64,000 bases of DNA from Actinomycetota bacterium. GTDB taxonomy: Bacteria > Actinomycetota > Actinomycetes > Propionibacteriales > Propionibacteriaceae. Of this stretch, positions 51,114 to 61,056 are shown piece by piece; positions within the stretch are counted from its first letter, which is position 1, and the number at the start of each line of letters is the position of its first letter. A program made the translations under genes and the position numbers. Under the pieces are notes generated by a model. It had not been told where the DNA came from and made no database searches. It was given only the letters and a program-made list of their open reading frames with translations. Location of the stretch: assembly GCA_020161015.1 (NCBI GenBank), contig JAIUOT010000014.1:62001-126000 (forward strand). The letters are read 5' to 3'.

Positions 51114-51147
51114 GCCCAAATACTAGGCGAGGAGGCTGGGTGGCCGG

Positions 51148-51927
51148 TCAGCCGAAGCGGCCGGAGATGTAGTCCTCCGTGGCCTGCACGTCCGGGGCGG
51201 AGAAGATCTTGTCGGTCGGCCCGACCTCGATCAGCTTGCCCGGCGACCCCGTGCCGGCGATGTTGAAGAACGCGGTGACGTCGGACACCCGGGCGGCCTG
51301 CTGCATGTTGTGGGTGACGATGACGATCGTGTACTGCTCCTTCAGCTCCGACATCAGGTCCTCGATCGCCAGGGTCGAGATCGGGTCGAGGGCCGAGCAG
51401 GGCTCGTCCATCAGCAGCACCTGCGGCTCCATGGCGATGGCCCGCGCGATGCACAGGCGCTGCTGCTGGCCGCCGGACAGCCCGGACCCGGGCAGGTCGA
51501 GGCGGTTCTTGACCTCTTCCCACAGGTTGGCCCCCCTCAGGGACCGCTCGACGAGGTCGTCCTGGTCGGCCTTGGGCATCCGGCGGTTGTTCAGGCGGAT
51601 GCCGGCCAGCACGTTCTCCTTGATCGACATCGTGGGGAACGGGTTCGGGCGCTGGAAGACCATGCCGACCTGGCGGCGCACCCGGACGGGGTCGACGCCG
51701 GGGCCGTACAGGTTCTCCCCGTCAAGCAGCACCTCGCCCTCGACGTAGGCACCCGGGATCACCTCGTGCATGCGGTTCAGCGTGCGCAGGAAGGTCGACT
51801 TGCCGCAGCCGGACGGGCCGATGAAGGCGGTCACCGAGCGCGGCTCGATGGTGATGGTCACGTCCTCCACGGCGCGGAAGTTGCCGTAGTAGACGTTCAG
51901 GTCGGTGGTCTCGATCCGCTTGGACAT
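51148..51927 (-). CDS. pstB: Phosphate ABC transporter ATP-binding protein
   Basis: ATPase of the high-affinity phosphate importer, 259 residues. Walker [10 protein letters not shown], the ABC signature LSGGQQQRL, Walker [13 protein letters not shown] and the PstB-specific [10 protein letters not shown] are present. Last gene of pstSCAB, 10 nt after pstA. Confidence 0.97.
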   Translation of the reverse strand: MSKRIETTDLNVYYGNFRAVEDVTITIEPRSVTAFIGPSGCGKSTFLRTLNRMHEVIPGAYVEGEVLLDGENLYGPGVDPVRVRRQVGMVFQRPNPFPTMSIKENVLAGIRLNNRRMPKADQDDLVERSLRGANLWEEVKNRLDLPGSGLSGGQQQRLCIARAIAMEPQVLLMDEPCSALDPISTLAIEDLMSELKEQYTIVIVTHNMQQAARVSDVTAFFNIAGTGSPGKLIEVGPTDKIFSAPDVQATEDYISGRFG

Positions 51928-51937
51928 GGGTTCTCTC

Positions 51938-52996
51938 TCAGCGCGTCTTCGGTGCGAACCGGCGGGCGATCAGCCGGCCGGCCAGGTTCAGGATCATCAC
52001 GATCAGGATCAGGGTGAGCGCACCCGCCCACGCGCGGTCCCAGTAGGCCTGCACGTCGGTGCCCGGGTGGGCGTAGGAGTCGTAGACGAAGACCGGGAGG
52101 GTCATCATCGGGTTCTCGAACAGGTTGTTGTTCATGGACGCGGTGAAGCCGGCGGCGATCAGCAGGGGGGCGGTCTCGCCGATGACCCGGGCGATGGCAA
52201 GGATCACGCCGGAGACCAGGCCGGAGACCGCCGTGGGCAGCACGACCTTCACGATCGTCAGCCACTTGGGCACGCCGAGGGCGTAGGCCGCCTCGCGCAG
52301 CTCGTTGGGCACCAGCTTCAGCAGCTCCTCGCTGGAGCGCACCACGACCGGGATCATGAGCACCGACAGCGCGATGCTGCCGGCGAAGCCGGAACGGCTG
52401 CCGGGGCCGAGCAGGAGGCCCATCAACGCGTAGGCGAACAGGCCGGCCACGATGGACGGGACGCCGGTCATCACGTCCACGAAGAAGGTGATGGCCTTCG
52501 ACAGCCGGTTCCGCACGCCGTACTCGGCCAGGTAGATGGCCGTCAGCAGGCCGATGGGCACCGAGATGAGCGTGGCCATGCCGGTGACGTACACCGTCCC
52601 CCAGACCGCGTGGATCGCGCCGCCGCCCGCGCCGACGACGTTGCGCATCGACTGGCTGAAGAACGGCACGTCGAAGCGGGGGATGCCCTTGCTGAGCACC
52701 TCCCACACCAGGGAGCCCAGCGGGAGCAGCGCCAGCACGAACGCGCCGACGACGAGGTTCGTGGCCCGACGGTCGGACGCCTGCCGCGGGCCCTCGACGA
52801 CCCGGGTGGCGATCTCCATGACCAGCAGGAAGAGCAGGTAGGCCAGTGCGACGGCGAGCCCGATGTTGGCGCCGCCGGTGAACAGGATCGCGAGCGCGTA
52901 CCCCAGCAGGACGCTCCCGACCAGCGACACCGGGACGGTGGCCCGGGGCAGCCGACCGGCGGTGAGGGTCTCCGCGGCGTGGACGATGGTGGCCAT
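51938..52996 (-). CDS. pstA: Phosphate ABC transporter permease PstA
   Basis: A 352-residue permease; typical PstA features include [33 protein letters not shown] and the EAA-like [20 protein letters not shown]. Two extra N-terminal hydrophobic segments (about residues 20-60) make it longer than E. coli PstA. The start overlaps the pstC stop. Confidence 0.95.
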   Translation of the reverse strand: MATIVHAAETLTAGRLPRATVPVSLVGSVLLGYALAILFTGGANIGLAVALAYLLFLLVMEIATRVVEGPRQASDRRATNLVVGAFVLALLPLGSLVWEVLSKGIPRFDVPFFSQSMRNVVGAGGGAIHAVWGTVYVTGMATLISVPIGLLTAIYLAEYGVRNRLSKAITFFVDVMTGVPSIVAGLFAYALMGLLLGPGSRSGFAGSIALSVLMIPVVVRSSEELLKLVPNELREAAYALGVPKWLTIVKVVLPTAVSGLVSGVILAIARVIGETAPLLIAAGFTASMNNNLFENPMMTLPVFVYDSYAHPGTDVQAYWDRAWAGALTLILIVMILNLAGRLIARRFAPKTR

Positions 52997-53973
52997 CAGT
53001 TCGCTCCCGAGTACTCGGCGCGGCGCGCCACGATCCAGCGGGCGATGCTGTTCACGGCGAGGGTGATCACGAAGAGCACCAGGCCGGCGGCGATCAGCTG
53101 GTTGGTCTTGAGGCCGAACGCCTCGGGGAAGTTCTGCGCGATCGTGGCCGCGATGGTGTTCGGGTTCTGGCTGGTGAGCAGCTCGAAGGTGATGTTGCGG
53201 CTGCCGGAGAGCACCATGGTCACCGCCATCGTCTCGCCCAGCGCACGCCCCAGGCCCAGCATGATCGCGGCGATGATGCCCGGACGGGCGAACGGCAGGA
53301 CGGCCATCTTGATCATCTCCCAGCGCGTGGCGCCGAGGGCGAGGGCGGCCTCCTCGTGCAGCCGGGGTGCCTGGAGGAACACCTCGCGGCACAGGCTGGT
53401 GATGATCGGCAGGATCATCGTCGCCAGCACGATGGCGGCGGTCAGGATGGTGCGTCCGGTGCCCGACACCTGGCCGGCGAAGAGCGGGATGAAGCCGAGG
53501 TGGGCGTTCAGCGCCTCGTACAGGGGGCGGACGGCGGGGGCCAGCACCAGCGAGCCCCACAGGCCGAAGACCACCGACGGCACCGCGGCGAGAAGGTCGA
53601 TCACATATCCCAGCGGCTGCGCGAGCCGGCGGGGGGCGTAGTGGGAGATGAACAGGGCGATCCCGATGGCGACCGGGACGGCCAGCAGCAGGGCGAGCAG
53701 CGCGGCCCACACCGTGCCGAACGCGTAGGGCAGCACCCAGGACGCGAACTCGCCGTACCCCTGGCTGGCCAGCTTGGCCGGGTCGGCGAACAGCGCAGGC
53801 GACCCCTGGACCAGGAGGAAGGAGGCGACGAGGGCGAGGATCACCAGGATCGTGATGCCCGCGCCGGTGGCCAGGCCCCGGAAGATCGCCTCACCCGGGC
53901 GGCGCGGATCCGCCTGCGCGGGCGGCCCTGCGTCCGGGTCGGCCGTGGGCGGCCGTGTGAGCTTCTCGGTCAT
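52996..53973 (-). CDS. pstC: Phosphate ABC transporter permease PstC
   Basis: A 325-residue permease with the PstC pattern IDLLAAVPSVVFGLWG and EEAALALGATRWEMIKMAVLP. ATG at 53973 is chosen; the in-frame extension upstream would run through the intergenic hairpin. It lies 97 nt after pstS. Confidence 0.95.
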   Translation of the reverse strand: MTEKLTRPPTADPDAGPPAQADPRRPGEAIFRGLATGAGITILVILALVASFLLVQGSPALFADPAKLASQGYGEFASWVLPYAFGTVWAALLALLLAVPVAIGIALFISHYAPRRLAQPLGYVIDLLAAVPSVVFGLWGSLVLAPAVRPLYEALNAHLGFIPLFAGQVSGTGRTILTAAIVLATMILPIITSLCREVFLQAPRLHEEAALALGATRWEMIKMAVLPFARPGIIAAIMLGLGRALGETMAVTMVLSGSRNITFELLTSQNPNTIAATIAQNFPEAFGLKTNQLIAAGLVLFVITLAVNSIARWIVARRAEYSGAN

Positions 53974-54017
53974 CGGCTCGTTCTGCTTTCTGGTGGCTTC
54001 CCAAAGGGTACGTGGCG

Positions 54018-54046
54018 GGGCGGCGCCGGGTCCCCCGGCGCCGCCC
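54018..54046 (-). other. Hairpin between pstS and pstC
   Basis: A perfect 13-bp GC stem (54018-54030 with 54034-54046) with a 3-nt loop in the pstS-pstC gap. As with the sugar importer at 34918, it would let the binding protein be made in excess over the permeases. Confidence 0.7.
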
Positions 54047-54070
54047 ACTCCGGTCGTCACTCGGTGGGGC

Positions 54071-55156
54071 TCACTTCACCGAGTCGAGGGCCGTCTTGAC
54101 CTTGGCCTGCAGCGCCGAGGACAGCGGGGCGGACCCGGCTGCGCTCGCTGCGGCCGCCTGGCCGTCCGCGGAGGCCATGTAGCCCACGTAGTCCTTCACC
54201 AGGGTCGCGACCGCCGAGTCCTTGTAGGTCTGGCACACGATGGCGTACGAGACCAGGACGGCCGGGTACACACCCTCCGAGGTGCGGTCCAGGCTGTAGG
54301 CGAGGTCGTTGGCCTCGCGACCGGCGACCGTCTGGGAGTGGTCGAGGATGGCTGCGGCGGCCTCGGCGGTCGGCTGCAGCGGCTTGCCGTTCACCACGAT
54401 GCTGGCCTTGCCCAGGCTTCCGGCGGCGGACGCGTCGGCGTAGCCGATCGTGTTGGTGCCACCGGTGACGGCCTGGACCACACCGGAGGTCCCGTTGGCA
54501 GCCTCCCCGCCGAAGTCGGCCGGGAAGGTGTCGGACGCCGGGGCGGCCCACACCGACGGGGCCAGCTTGTTCAGCGTGTCGGTGAAGTTGTTGGTCGTGC
54601 CGGAGTCGTCAGCGCGGTGCACCGCGGTGATGGTGGCGTCCGGGAGCTTGGCGCCCGGGTTGGTCTTCACGATCGCGGGATCGTTCCACTTGGTGATCTT
54701 GCCCGCGAAGATGCCGGCGACGACCTCGGGGTCGAGGGCCAGGTCGGTGACGCCCTCGACGTTGTAGATGACCGCGATCGGGGAGATGTAGACCGGCAGG
54801 TTCAGCGCGTTCGAGTCGGCGGCGCAGCCGGCGAACTTGCCCGCGCCCATCTCCTCGTCCTTGAGCGGGCGGTCGGACCCGGCGAAGGCGGCCGCGCCGG
54901 CGATGAACGCCGAGCGCCCGGCGCCGGAGCCGTCGGGGGAGTAGTTCACGGTGATGTTGGGGTTCTTGGTCTGGAACTCGGCCACCCACTTCTCCTGGGC
55001 GGCCTTCTGCGAGCTGGCACCCACACCGGTCAGGGTCTGGCTGCCGCCCGAGGCGCTGGTGTTGCCGGCGGCGGGGGTCTCGTTGGTCGCACAGCCAGCC
55101 AGGGCCAGGGTGGTCGCGGTGACCAGGGCAGCGGCGGCGATCGGCTTGATTCTCAC
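54071..55156 (-). CDS. pstS: Phosphate-binding lipoprotein PstS
   Basis: A 361-residue extracytoplasmic phosphate binder. The lipoprotein signal ends LALAGCAT. Phosphate-contact regions are GVGASSQKAA, YSPDGSGAGRSAF, AFAGSDRPL and RADDSGTTNNFTD. GTG at 55156 has a GAAGGAAG ribosome site and gives a normal signal peptide; an ATG eight codons upstream is less likely. The PHO box lies 82 nt upstream. Confidence 0.95.
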   Translation of the reverse strand: MRIKPIAAAALVTATTLALAGCATNETPAAGNTSASGGSQTLTGVGASSQKAAQEKWVAEFQTKNPNITVNYSPDGSGAGRSAFIAGAAAFAGSDRPLKDEEMGAGKFAGCAADSNALNLPVYISPIAVIYNVEGVTDLALDPEVVAGIFAGKITKWNDPAIVKTNPGAKLPDATITAVHRADDSGTTNNFTDTLNKLAPSVWAAPASDTFPADFGGEAANGTSGVVQAVTGGTNTIGYADASAAGSLGKASIVVNGKPLQPTAEAAAAILDHSQTVAGREANDLAYSLDRTSEGVYPAVLVSYAIVCQTYKDSAVATLVKDYVGYMASADGQAAAASAAGSAPLSSALQAKVKTALDSVK

Positions 55157-55237
55157 GCTCTTCCTTCGACTTGAGTACACGGGAGCGGTTCTGCTCTGCC
55201 ACCGAGGCTAGGGAGCCCGGTTGTCCGATCCGGGACC

Positions 55238-55259
55238 GCCGGGTGAACGCAGGGTGAAC
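55238..55259 (-). promoter_or_regulatory. PHO box of the pst operon
   Basis: On the minus strand, two adjacent 11-nt direct repeats: GTTCACCCTGC and GTTCACCCGGC. This matches the actinobacterial PhoP-binding PHO box (GTTCACC units, 11-nt period). It predicts induction of pstSCAB by phosphate starvation. Confidence 0.88.
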
Positions 55260-55321
55260 TGCGTCCGAGAAGTTGGAGTGGGGGATCCGCGTGCCGAGCG
55301 GGGTGTAATACGCTAACACCC

Positions 55322-56362
55322 ATGAATGACGTCGTTGGCGGCGGCGTTGCGGGGTATCGAGCACCGACGCTCACCGATGTCGCCAGGCTTGCCGGCGTGT
55401 CGACGATGACGGTCTCCCGGGTGATCAACGGGCACGCCAAGGTCGCCACGCAGACCCGTGACCGGGTGCGCGCAGCCATGGATTCGCTGGACTACCGGCC
55501 GAACATGCTCGCGCGCGGCCTCGCCAGCGGGCGCTCCCGCAGTATCGGCGTCCTCACCGTCGACACCACGCTGTATGGACCGCGGGCGGCGCTGCGCGGC
55601 ATCGAGCTCGCCGCGCGCGACCGGGGCTACAGCGTCACCATCGCCCACCTGAGCGACCCCGACCTGACCGCGGTGGCCCAGGGCGCCAGCCTGCTGCGCT
55701 CCCGGTCCTCGGACGGCGTGATCCTGCTCCAGCCGCTCATCTCCGAGGTCGAGGCGGACGCGTCGCCCGCGGTCGCCGACCTGCCGCCGATGGTCGCGAT
55801 CCACGCCGGCACCCCCGGCTCCTACCCCGCGGTGTCGGTCGACCAGCGGGTGGGGGCGCGGATGGCCACCGAGTACCTGCTGGGCCTCGGTCACCGGACG
55901 GTGTGGCACATCTCCGGCCCCCGGGCCTGGTACGAGGGGCTTGAGCGCATCGTCGGCTGGCAGGAGGCGCTGCAGGCCGCCGGCGCCGAGGTTCCCCCGG
56001 TGCAGGCCGGCGACTGGTCGGCGGCGTCCGGCTACGCCGCGGCCCGCGAGGTGTTGGCGAACCCCGGAGTGACGGCGATCTTCGTCGCCAACGACTCGAT
56101 GGCGCTCGGCACGCTGCACGCGATGCACGAGCTGGGGCTGCGGTGTCCCGAGGACGTCAGCCTGGTCGGCTTCGACGACTACCCCGAGGCCGAGTTCTTC
56201 TCCCCGGGCCTGACCACGATCCGCCAGGACTTCGACGAGATCGGACGGCTGAGCGTCGGCCTGCTGCTGGAGATGATCGAGCGCGGGGTCGCCTCGACCC
56301 AGCACCTCGTCCTCGAGCCGGAACTCGTCGTCCGCGGCAGCGCGGCGCCGCCGTCGCGCTGA
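55322..56362 (+). CDS. LacI-family transcriptional regulator
   Basis: A 346-residue regulator: helix-turn-helix LTDVARLAGVSTMTVSRVIN, hinge NMLARGLASGRS, then a sugar-binding-type effector domain. No metabolic gene cluster adjoins it, so the effector and targets are unknown. TACGCT ends 7 nt before the ATG (leaderless). The start is divergent from pstS, so the PHO-box region is shared. Confidence 0.92.
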   Translation: MNDVVGGGVAGYRAPTLTDVARLAGVSTMTVSRVINGHAKVATQTRDRVRAAMDSLDYRPNMLARGLASGRSRSIGVLTVDTTLYGPRAALRGIELAARDRGYSVTIAHLSDPDLTAVAQGASLLRSRSSDGVILLQPLISEVEADASPAVADLPPMVAIHAGTPGSYPAVSVDQRVGARMATEYLLGLGHRTVWHISGPRAWYEGLERIVGWQEALQAAGAEVPPVQAGDWSAASGYAAAREVLANPGVTAIFVANDSMALGTLHAMHELGLRCPEDVSLVGFDDYPEAEFFSPGLTTIRQDFDEIGRLSVGLLLEMIERGVASTQHLVLEPELVVRGSAAPPSR

Positions 56363-56381
56363 ACTCCGGCGCGCGGGCCGC

Positions 56382-57269
56382 TCAGACGCGCGGCTTGTGC
56401 ACCTCGACCGCGACAACCTCGCCCTGCGGCGCCAGGTGGGCCACCAGGGCCGCGCCCGGCTGGAGCGCCCTGCTGGGCACCCCGATCGCCTCCAGCATCA
56501 CCGGAAGCACCGGACGGTGGCCGCAGATCGCGGTCGGCGTCCCGGACTCCGCGGTCTGGCGGGCCAGCCGCTTCATCAGCGTCGCGACCGCCTTGGCGTC
56601 GGTCGCGGCCTGCTCCTCGGTGAACGTCGTCCAGCACTCCACCTCGAGCCGGTGCGCCTTCGCATGGGGCTGGAGGGTCTTCACGCACCGCACGGACGTG
56701 GACGAGGCCAGCCGCTCCACGCCGTAGGCCTCCAGCAGCGGCACCAGCAGTCGGCTCTGCCGGCGTCCGCGCTCGTCGAGAGGACGGGCCTGGTCGCGTC
56801 CCGACCAGTTCACCCGGGCCATCGCCTTGGCGTGGCGCACCACCAGCAGTGGTGTGGCCTCCGGCAGCGCGAGGGCCTGGCGCAGCAGCGGGCGCTCGTC
56901 GGCGTACGTGACCAGCTCCAGCGCCAGCGACACCGGAAGCCAGGCGGCCTCGTCCACCTCGTGGTTCGGGGTGAGCGCCCCCTCCCCGACCGGGTGGCCG
57001 CGCCAGTACGAGACCGACTTGGTGCCTCCGCCCACCGGGTAGGTGATGCGGCTCACCGGGATGCCCAGCCGGACGGTGACAGCGGTCTCCTCGTGGGTCT
57101 CGCGCACCGCGCAGCCGGGCAGGTACTCGTCACCGGCGACCTTGCCCTTGGGCAGGCTCCAGTCGTTGTAGCGGGGCCGGTGCACCATGAGCACCTCCGG
57201 CTCCTCCTCCCCGGGGCGCAGCACGACCGTGCCGGCCGCGGTGATCGACTTTGCCGCGTTGGTGCCCAT
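56382..57269 (-). CDS. Nudix hydrolase fused to histidine phosphatase (MutT1-like)
   Basis: A 295-residue two-domain protein. Residues about 8-135 form a Nudix domain; the box is split over GKVAGDEYLPGCAVRETHEE with the REtxEE core. Residues about 138-295 are a histidine phosphatase (LLVVRHAKAM, AICGHRPVL). Mycobacterial MutT1 has this layout, degrades 8-oxo-dGTP and diadenosine polyphosphates, and lies beside ppk, as here. It follows ppk by 6 nt. Confidence 0.9.
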   Translation of the reverse strand: MGTNAAKSITAAGTVVLRPGEEEPEVLMVHRPRYNDWSLPKGKVAGDEYLPGCAVRETHEETAVTVRLGIPVSRITYPVGGGTKSVSYWRGHPVGEGALTPNHEVDEAAWLPVSLALELVTYADERPLLRQALALPEATPLLVVRHAKAMARVNWSGRDQARPLDERGRRQSRLLVPLLEAYGVERLASSTSVRCVKTLQPHAKAHRLEVECWTTFTEEQAATDAKAVATLMKRLARQTAESGTPTAICGHRPVLPVMLEAIGVPSRALQPGAALVAHLAPQGEVVAVEVHKPRV

Positions 57270-57275
57270 GATGTC

Positions 57276-59387
57276 CTAGCGCTCGAGCGCCCGGCGCTGC
57301 CCCATGGTCGCGATGAGGTGCTCCTGGATGTCCAGCAGCGGCTCTCCGTCCGCGCCGAGCGTCCGCTGCGTCCAGGTGTCGCCCTCCAGCCACCACGACG
57401 CCGTGCCCTCGTCGAAGGCGAGGTCGAACAGGCTCTCGATCTGCGCGATGTGCTTGGGGTTGTTCAACCCGACCACCACCTCGACGCGGCGGTCGAGGTT
57501 GCGGTGCATGAGGTCGGACGATCCGATGCCCACCTTGGGCTCGCCGGCGTTGGCGAACCAGAACAGCCGGCTGTGCTCGAGGAAGCGGCCCAGGATGCTG
57601 CGCACCCGGATGTTCTCGCTGAGCCCGGGGACGCCGGGACGCACCGAGCAGATGCCGCGGACCCACAGGTCCACCGGGACGCCGGCCATCGACGCCCGGT
57701 ACAGCGCGTCGGTGGTGGCCTCGTCGACGATCGAGTTCACCTTGATCCGCACGCCGGCGGGCAGCCCCCGCTTGTGGTTGAGGATCTCGTTGTTGATGCT
57801 CTCGACCAGGCCGCGACGCACCCCGTGCGGCGCCACCAGGAGCCGCTTGTAGTGGGTCTCCTGCGCCATCCCGGAGAGGTGGTTGAACAGGCGTGCGACG
57901 TCGTCGGTGATCACCGCGTTGGACGTCAGCAGCCCCATGTCCTCGTACATCCGCGCGGTCTTGGGGTTGTAGTTGCCGGTGCCGATGTGGACGTAGCGGC
58001 GCAGGCCGGCCGGCTCCTCGCGCACCACCAGCGACAGCTTGCAGTGGGTCTTCAGCCCGAGCATGCCGTAGACGACGTGGCAGCCGGCCTTCTCCAGCTT
58101 GCGCGCCCAGGCGATGTTCGCCTGCTCGTCGAACCGCGCCTTGATCTCCACCAGCGCCAGCACCTGCTTGCCCGCCTGCGCGGCCTCGATCAGGGCGTCG
58201 ATGATCGGGGAGTCGCCGGACGTGCGGTACAGCGTCTGCTTGATGGCCAGGACGGCCGGGTCCGCCGCCGCCTGCTCGATGAACCGCTGCACGCTGGTGG
58301 CGAAGGAGTCGTACGGGTGGTGCAGCAGGACCTCGCGGTTCTTCAGCGCCGCGAACAGGTCGGCCGGCTGGGCGGTCTCGACCTCGGCCAGCTCGGGGTG
58401 CGTCTTGGGCAGGAAGGACGGGTAGAGCAGGGCCTCGCGGTCGAGGTCGGCCAGGGAGAACAGCCCGCGCAGGTCGAGCGGGCTCGGCACGCGGAACACC
58501 TCCTTGTCGGAGATGTCCAGCTCGCTGATCAGCAGCTCGAGCATCTTGTCGTCGATGTCGTCCTCGACCTCCAGGCGTACCGGAGGGCGTCCGATCTTGC
58601 GGCGCAGGAGCTCCTTCTCGAGGGCGAACAGCAGGTTCTCCGCGTCGTCCTCCTCGACCTCGACGTCCTCGTTGCGGGTCACCCGGAACGTGCTGTGGCC
58701 GATGATCTGCATCCCGGAGAAGAGCTGGCCGAGGTGCCGGGCGATCACGTCCTCGAGCGGGACGAACCGTCCCCCGCCCAGCGGGACGAACCGGCTCAGG
58801 ATGGTCGGCACCTTCACCCGGGCGAACTGGCGGACGCCGGTGACCGGGTTGCGCAGGAGCACCGCGAGGTTCACGCTCAGGCCGGAGATGTAGGGGAACG
58901 GGTGCGACGGGTCGACCGCGAGCGGGGTGAGGACGGGGAAGATCCGGTTCTCGAAGAGCTCGGTCATGCGGCGGCGCTCGTCGTCGGTGAGCTGGTCCCA
59001 GCGCAGGATCTCGATGCCGTGCTGCGCGAGCGCGGGGCGGACGTCGTCGGCGAACACCGCCGCGGCGTCGGCCACCAGCTCGCGGGTGCGGGTCAGGATG
59101 GCGTCGTGCAGCTCCCGTGGCATCAGGCCGGAGTTGCTGGGCACGGCCACGCCCGCGGCCATGCGCCGCTTCAGCCCGGCGACGCGGACCATGAAGAACT
59201 CGTCCAGGTTCGAGGAGAAGATCGCCAGGAAGCGCGCACGCTCCAGCAGGGGGACGCGCTTCGCGTCCTTGGCCAGGTCGAGCACGCGGTTGTTGAACGC
59301 CAGCCAGGACAGTTCCCGGTCGGAGAACCGGTCGGCGGGCAGGTCGGGCTGCTCCAGTTCGATGTCCTCGTCCTCAACCGCGGTCAT
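57276..59387 (-). CDS. ppk: Polyphosphate kinase
   Basis: Makes polyphosphate from ATP. It has 703 residues with the PPK1 order: N domain ([16 protein letters not shown]), head, and two C-terminal phospholipase-D-like domains. The phosphorylated histidine is in [10 protein letters not shown] and the second catalytic histidine in [30 protein letters not shown] is diagnostic. The start overlaps the mshD stop. Closeness to pstSCAB groups phosphate uptake and storage. Confidence 0.97.
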   Translation of the reverse strand: MTAVEDEDIELEQPDLPADRFSDRELSWLAFNNRVLDLAKDAKRVPLLERARFLAIFSSNLDEFFMVRVAGLKRRMAAGVAVPSNSGLMPRELHDAILTRTRELVADAAAVFADDVRPALAQHGIEILRWDQLTDDERRRMTELFENRIFPVLTPLAVDPSHPFPYISGLSVNLAVLLRNPVTGVRQFARVKVPTILSRFVPLGGGRFVPLEDVIARHLGQLFSGMQIIGHSTFRVTRNEDVEVEEDDAENLLFALEKELLRRKIGRPPVRLEVEDDIDDKMLELLISELDISDKEVFRVPSPLDLRGLFSLADLDREALLYPSFLPKTHPELAEVETAQPADLFAALKNREVLLHHPYDSFATSVQRFIEQAAADPAVLAIKQTLYRTSGDSPIIDALIEAAQAGKQVLALVEIKARFDEQANIAWARKLEKAGCHVVYGMLGLKTHCKLSLVVREEPAGLRRYVHIGTGNYNPKTARMYEDMGLLTSNAVITDDVARLFNHLSGMAQETHYKRLLVAPHGVRRGLVESINNEILNHKRGLPAGVRIKVNSIVDEATTDALYRASMAGVPVDLWVRGICSVRPGVPGLSENIRVRSILGRFLEHSRLFWFANAGEPKVGIGSSDLMHRNLDRRVEVVVGLNNPKHIAQIESLFDLAFDEGTASWWLEGDTWTQRTLGADGEPLLDIQEHLIATMGQRRALER

Positions 59388-60247
59388 GGCTGCTCCTGCT
59401 TCTGCACGTGCCCGTGCTCCGGCGCGTAGAGGACGTCGCGGGAGGCGACGCGGAATCCTGCGCTTTCGTACATTCTTACCGCTACCGGCTCGGCCATGTC
59501 GACGTAGAGCACCACGTGGTCGGCGCCGGTGGACGCCAGGTGCGCGAGCCCCGCGTCGAGCAGGACCCGGCCGTAGCCGCGTCCCTGTGCCCTGGGGGCG
59601 ACGCCCACCACGTACACCTCGCCGGTCGTCCCGACCCGCTTGGTCCAGTGGAACCCGGCCAGGCCGGCGTCGTCGAACGCCAGCAGCAGCCCCTCCGGGT
59701 CGAACCACGGCTCGGCCATCCGGGCGGCCAGCTCACCGGCGTCCATCGCGCCCTGCTCCGCGTGGTGGGCGAAAGCCTCGGCGTTCACCCGGAGCAGTTC
59801 CTCCGCGTCCCCGGGACGGTAGCCGCGCAGCCGGAGGGCGTCCGGCACGGCTGGGCGCGACACCCCGTCCAGCGTCCGTTCCATCACCAGCAGGCCGCGT
59901 CCGGGACGCAGCCCGAGGGCCGCGGCGAAGCCCCGCGCCGGCGGCAGGTCGCCGAACGCCCACAGTCCCCAGCTGCCGTCGGCGATGTCGGCCAGGCGGC
60001 CGGCCAGGGCCCGGCCGATGCCCCGGCGGCGCGCGGAGGGGTCGACCACGAGCTGGGCCGTGCCGTACGCCGGTGACCACTGCAGGTACCCCTCGGGGGC
60101 GTCACCGCCGCTGAACAGGTGGATCGCCGAGTCGTCACGCAGGGCGAAGTGCGCGGCCTCGTTCAGCGGCTCGACCCCGTCGTGCGCAGCGGCGCGTCCG
60201 GCCAGCGCGAGCACCTGGTCCACCTGGGCGGCGGTGAGTGCGTTCAT
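59384..60247 (-). CDS. mshD: Mycothiol synthase
   Basis: Acetylates Cys-GlcN-Ins, the last step of mycothiol synthesis. It has 287 residues with two GNAT halves: the N-terminal half with [15 protein letters not shown] and the C-terminal half with [17 protein letters not shown], each with the acetyl-CoA loop. TAGCCT ends 6 nt before the ATG (leaderless). Mycothiol is confined to actinobacteria, which supports the taxonomic call. The mshD-glnR neighbourhood near pst genes is also seen in mycobacteria. Confidence 0.93.
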   Translation of the reverse strand: MNALTAAQVDQVLALAGRAAAHDGVEPLNEAAHFALRDDSAIHLFSGGDAPEGYLQWSPAYGTAQLVVDPSARRRGIGRALAGRLADIADGSWGLWAFGDLPPARGFAAALGLRPGRGLLVMERTLDGVSRPAVPDALRLRGYRPGDAEELLRVNAEAFAHHAEQGAMDAGELAARMAEPWFDPEGLLLAFDDAGLAGFHWTKRVGTTGEVYVVGVAPRAQGRGYGRVLLDAGLAHLASTGADHVVLYVDMAEPVAVRMYESAGFRVASRDVLYAPEHGHVQKQEQP

Positions 60248-60292
60248 CCCTGCAGGCTAGTCGCGCGCCGGGGCCGGGTGCCGTGGCGTGAC

Positions 60293-60964
60293 TCAGCGGC
60301 GGACGCCGGCGTCCGGGGAGAACCGGTAGCCGACGTTGCGCACGGTGCCGATCAGGGCCTCGTGCTCCGGGCCGAGCTTGGCCCGCAGCCGGCGCACGTG
60401 CACGTCGACCGTCCGGGTGCCGCCGTAGTAGTCGTAGCCCCACACGTCGGCGAGCAGGTGCTCGCGGCTGAACACCCGTCCGGGGTGCTGCACGAGGTAC
60501 TTCAGCAGCTCGAACTCGGTGTAGGTGAGGTCGAGGGGCTCGCCGTCCAGCATCACGGAGTAGGCGGCGTCGTCGATCACGATGCCGCCGGAGGAGATCA
60601 GCCCGTCGTTCGCGGCTGCGGTGACGAGCAGCCGGATGCGCGCCTCGAACTCGGCCGGGCCGCAGGTGTCGAGCACCATGTCGGAGATGCCCCAGTCGGC
60701 GGCCACGGCCGCCAGCCCGCTCTCGGCGAGCACCAGCAGCAGGGGCACGGTGGATCCCGACGACTGGAAGAGCCGGGCCATCATGCGCGCCCCGGCGAGG
60801 TCCGAACGCCCGTCGAGCACGACGAGGTCGGCGCGCGCGGACTCGGTGAGCGCCTGGGTGTCGGCACCGACCAGGTGGATGTCGTGGGGCAGCAGGGCGA
60901 GCACAGGGAGCGACCGCTCGGCGCCGGCCGCGACATCGTTGCTGACCAGCAGCAGCTGCGCCAT
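60293..60964 (-). CDS. glnR: Orphan response regulator GlnR (nitrogen control)
   Basis: A 223-residue OmpR-type regulator. The receiver is atypical: the usual acidic pair is missing (LLLVSNDV), although an Asp51 lies at the phospho-site position. GlnR-specific text is present in ADWGISDMVLDTCGPAEFEA, and the winged helix (YTEFELLKYLVQHPGRVFSR, GGTRTVDVHVRRLRAKLG) is near-identical to Streptomyces GlnR. No kinase gene adjoins it. GGGAGG precedes the ATG at 60964; a long in-frame extension is rejected. It controls ammonium assimilation genes in actinobacteria. Confidence 0.92.
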   Translation of the reverse strand: MAQLLLVSNDVAAGAERSLPVLALLPHDIHLVGADTQALTESARADLVVLDGRSDLAGARMMARLFQSSGSTVPLLLVLAESGLAAVAADWGISDMVLDTCGPAEFEARIRLLVTAAANDGLISSGGIVIDDAAYSVMLDGEPLDLTYTEFELLKYLVQHPGRVFSREHLLADVWGYDYYGGTRTVDVHVRRLRAKLGPEHEALIGTVRNVGYRFSPDAGVRR

Positions 60965-61056
60965 GACCACCACCTCCCCGGACACCTCGCCCGATCGACC
61001 CGGGTAAACCTTAGTGATACCTCGGTCCCTGCCGATACACGGACCGAACCGGGGGA

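Noticed and set aside
56397-59429. A 1010-codon open frame antisense to ppk and the MutT1-like gene
   Set aside because: It spans two well-recognised genes on the other strand and has no recognisable domain; it is a GC-bias shadow.
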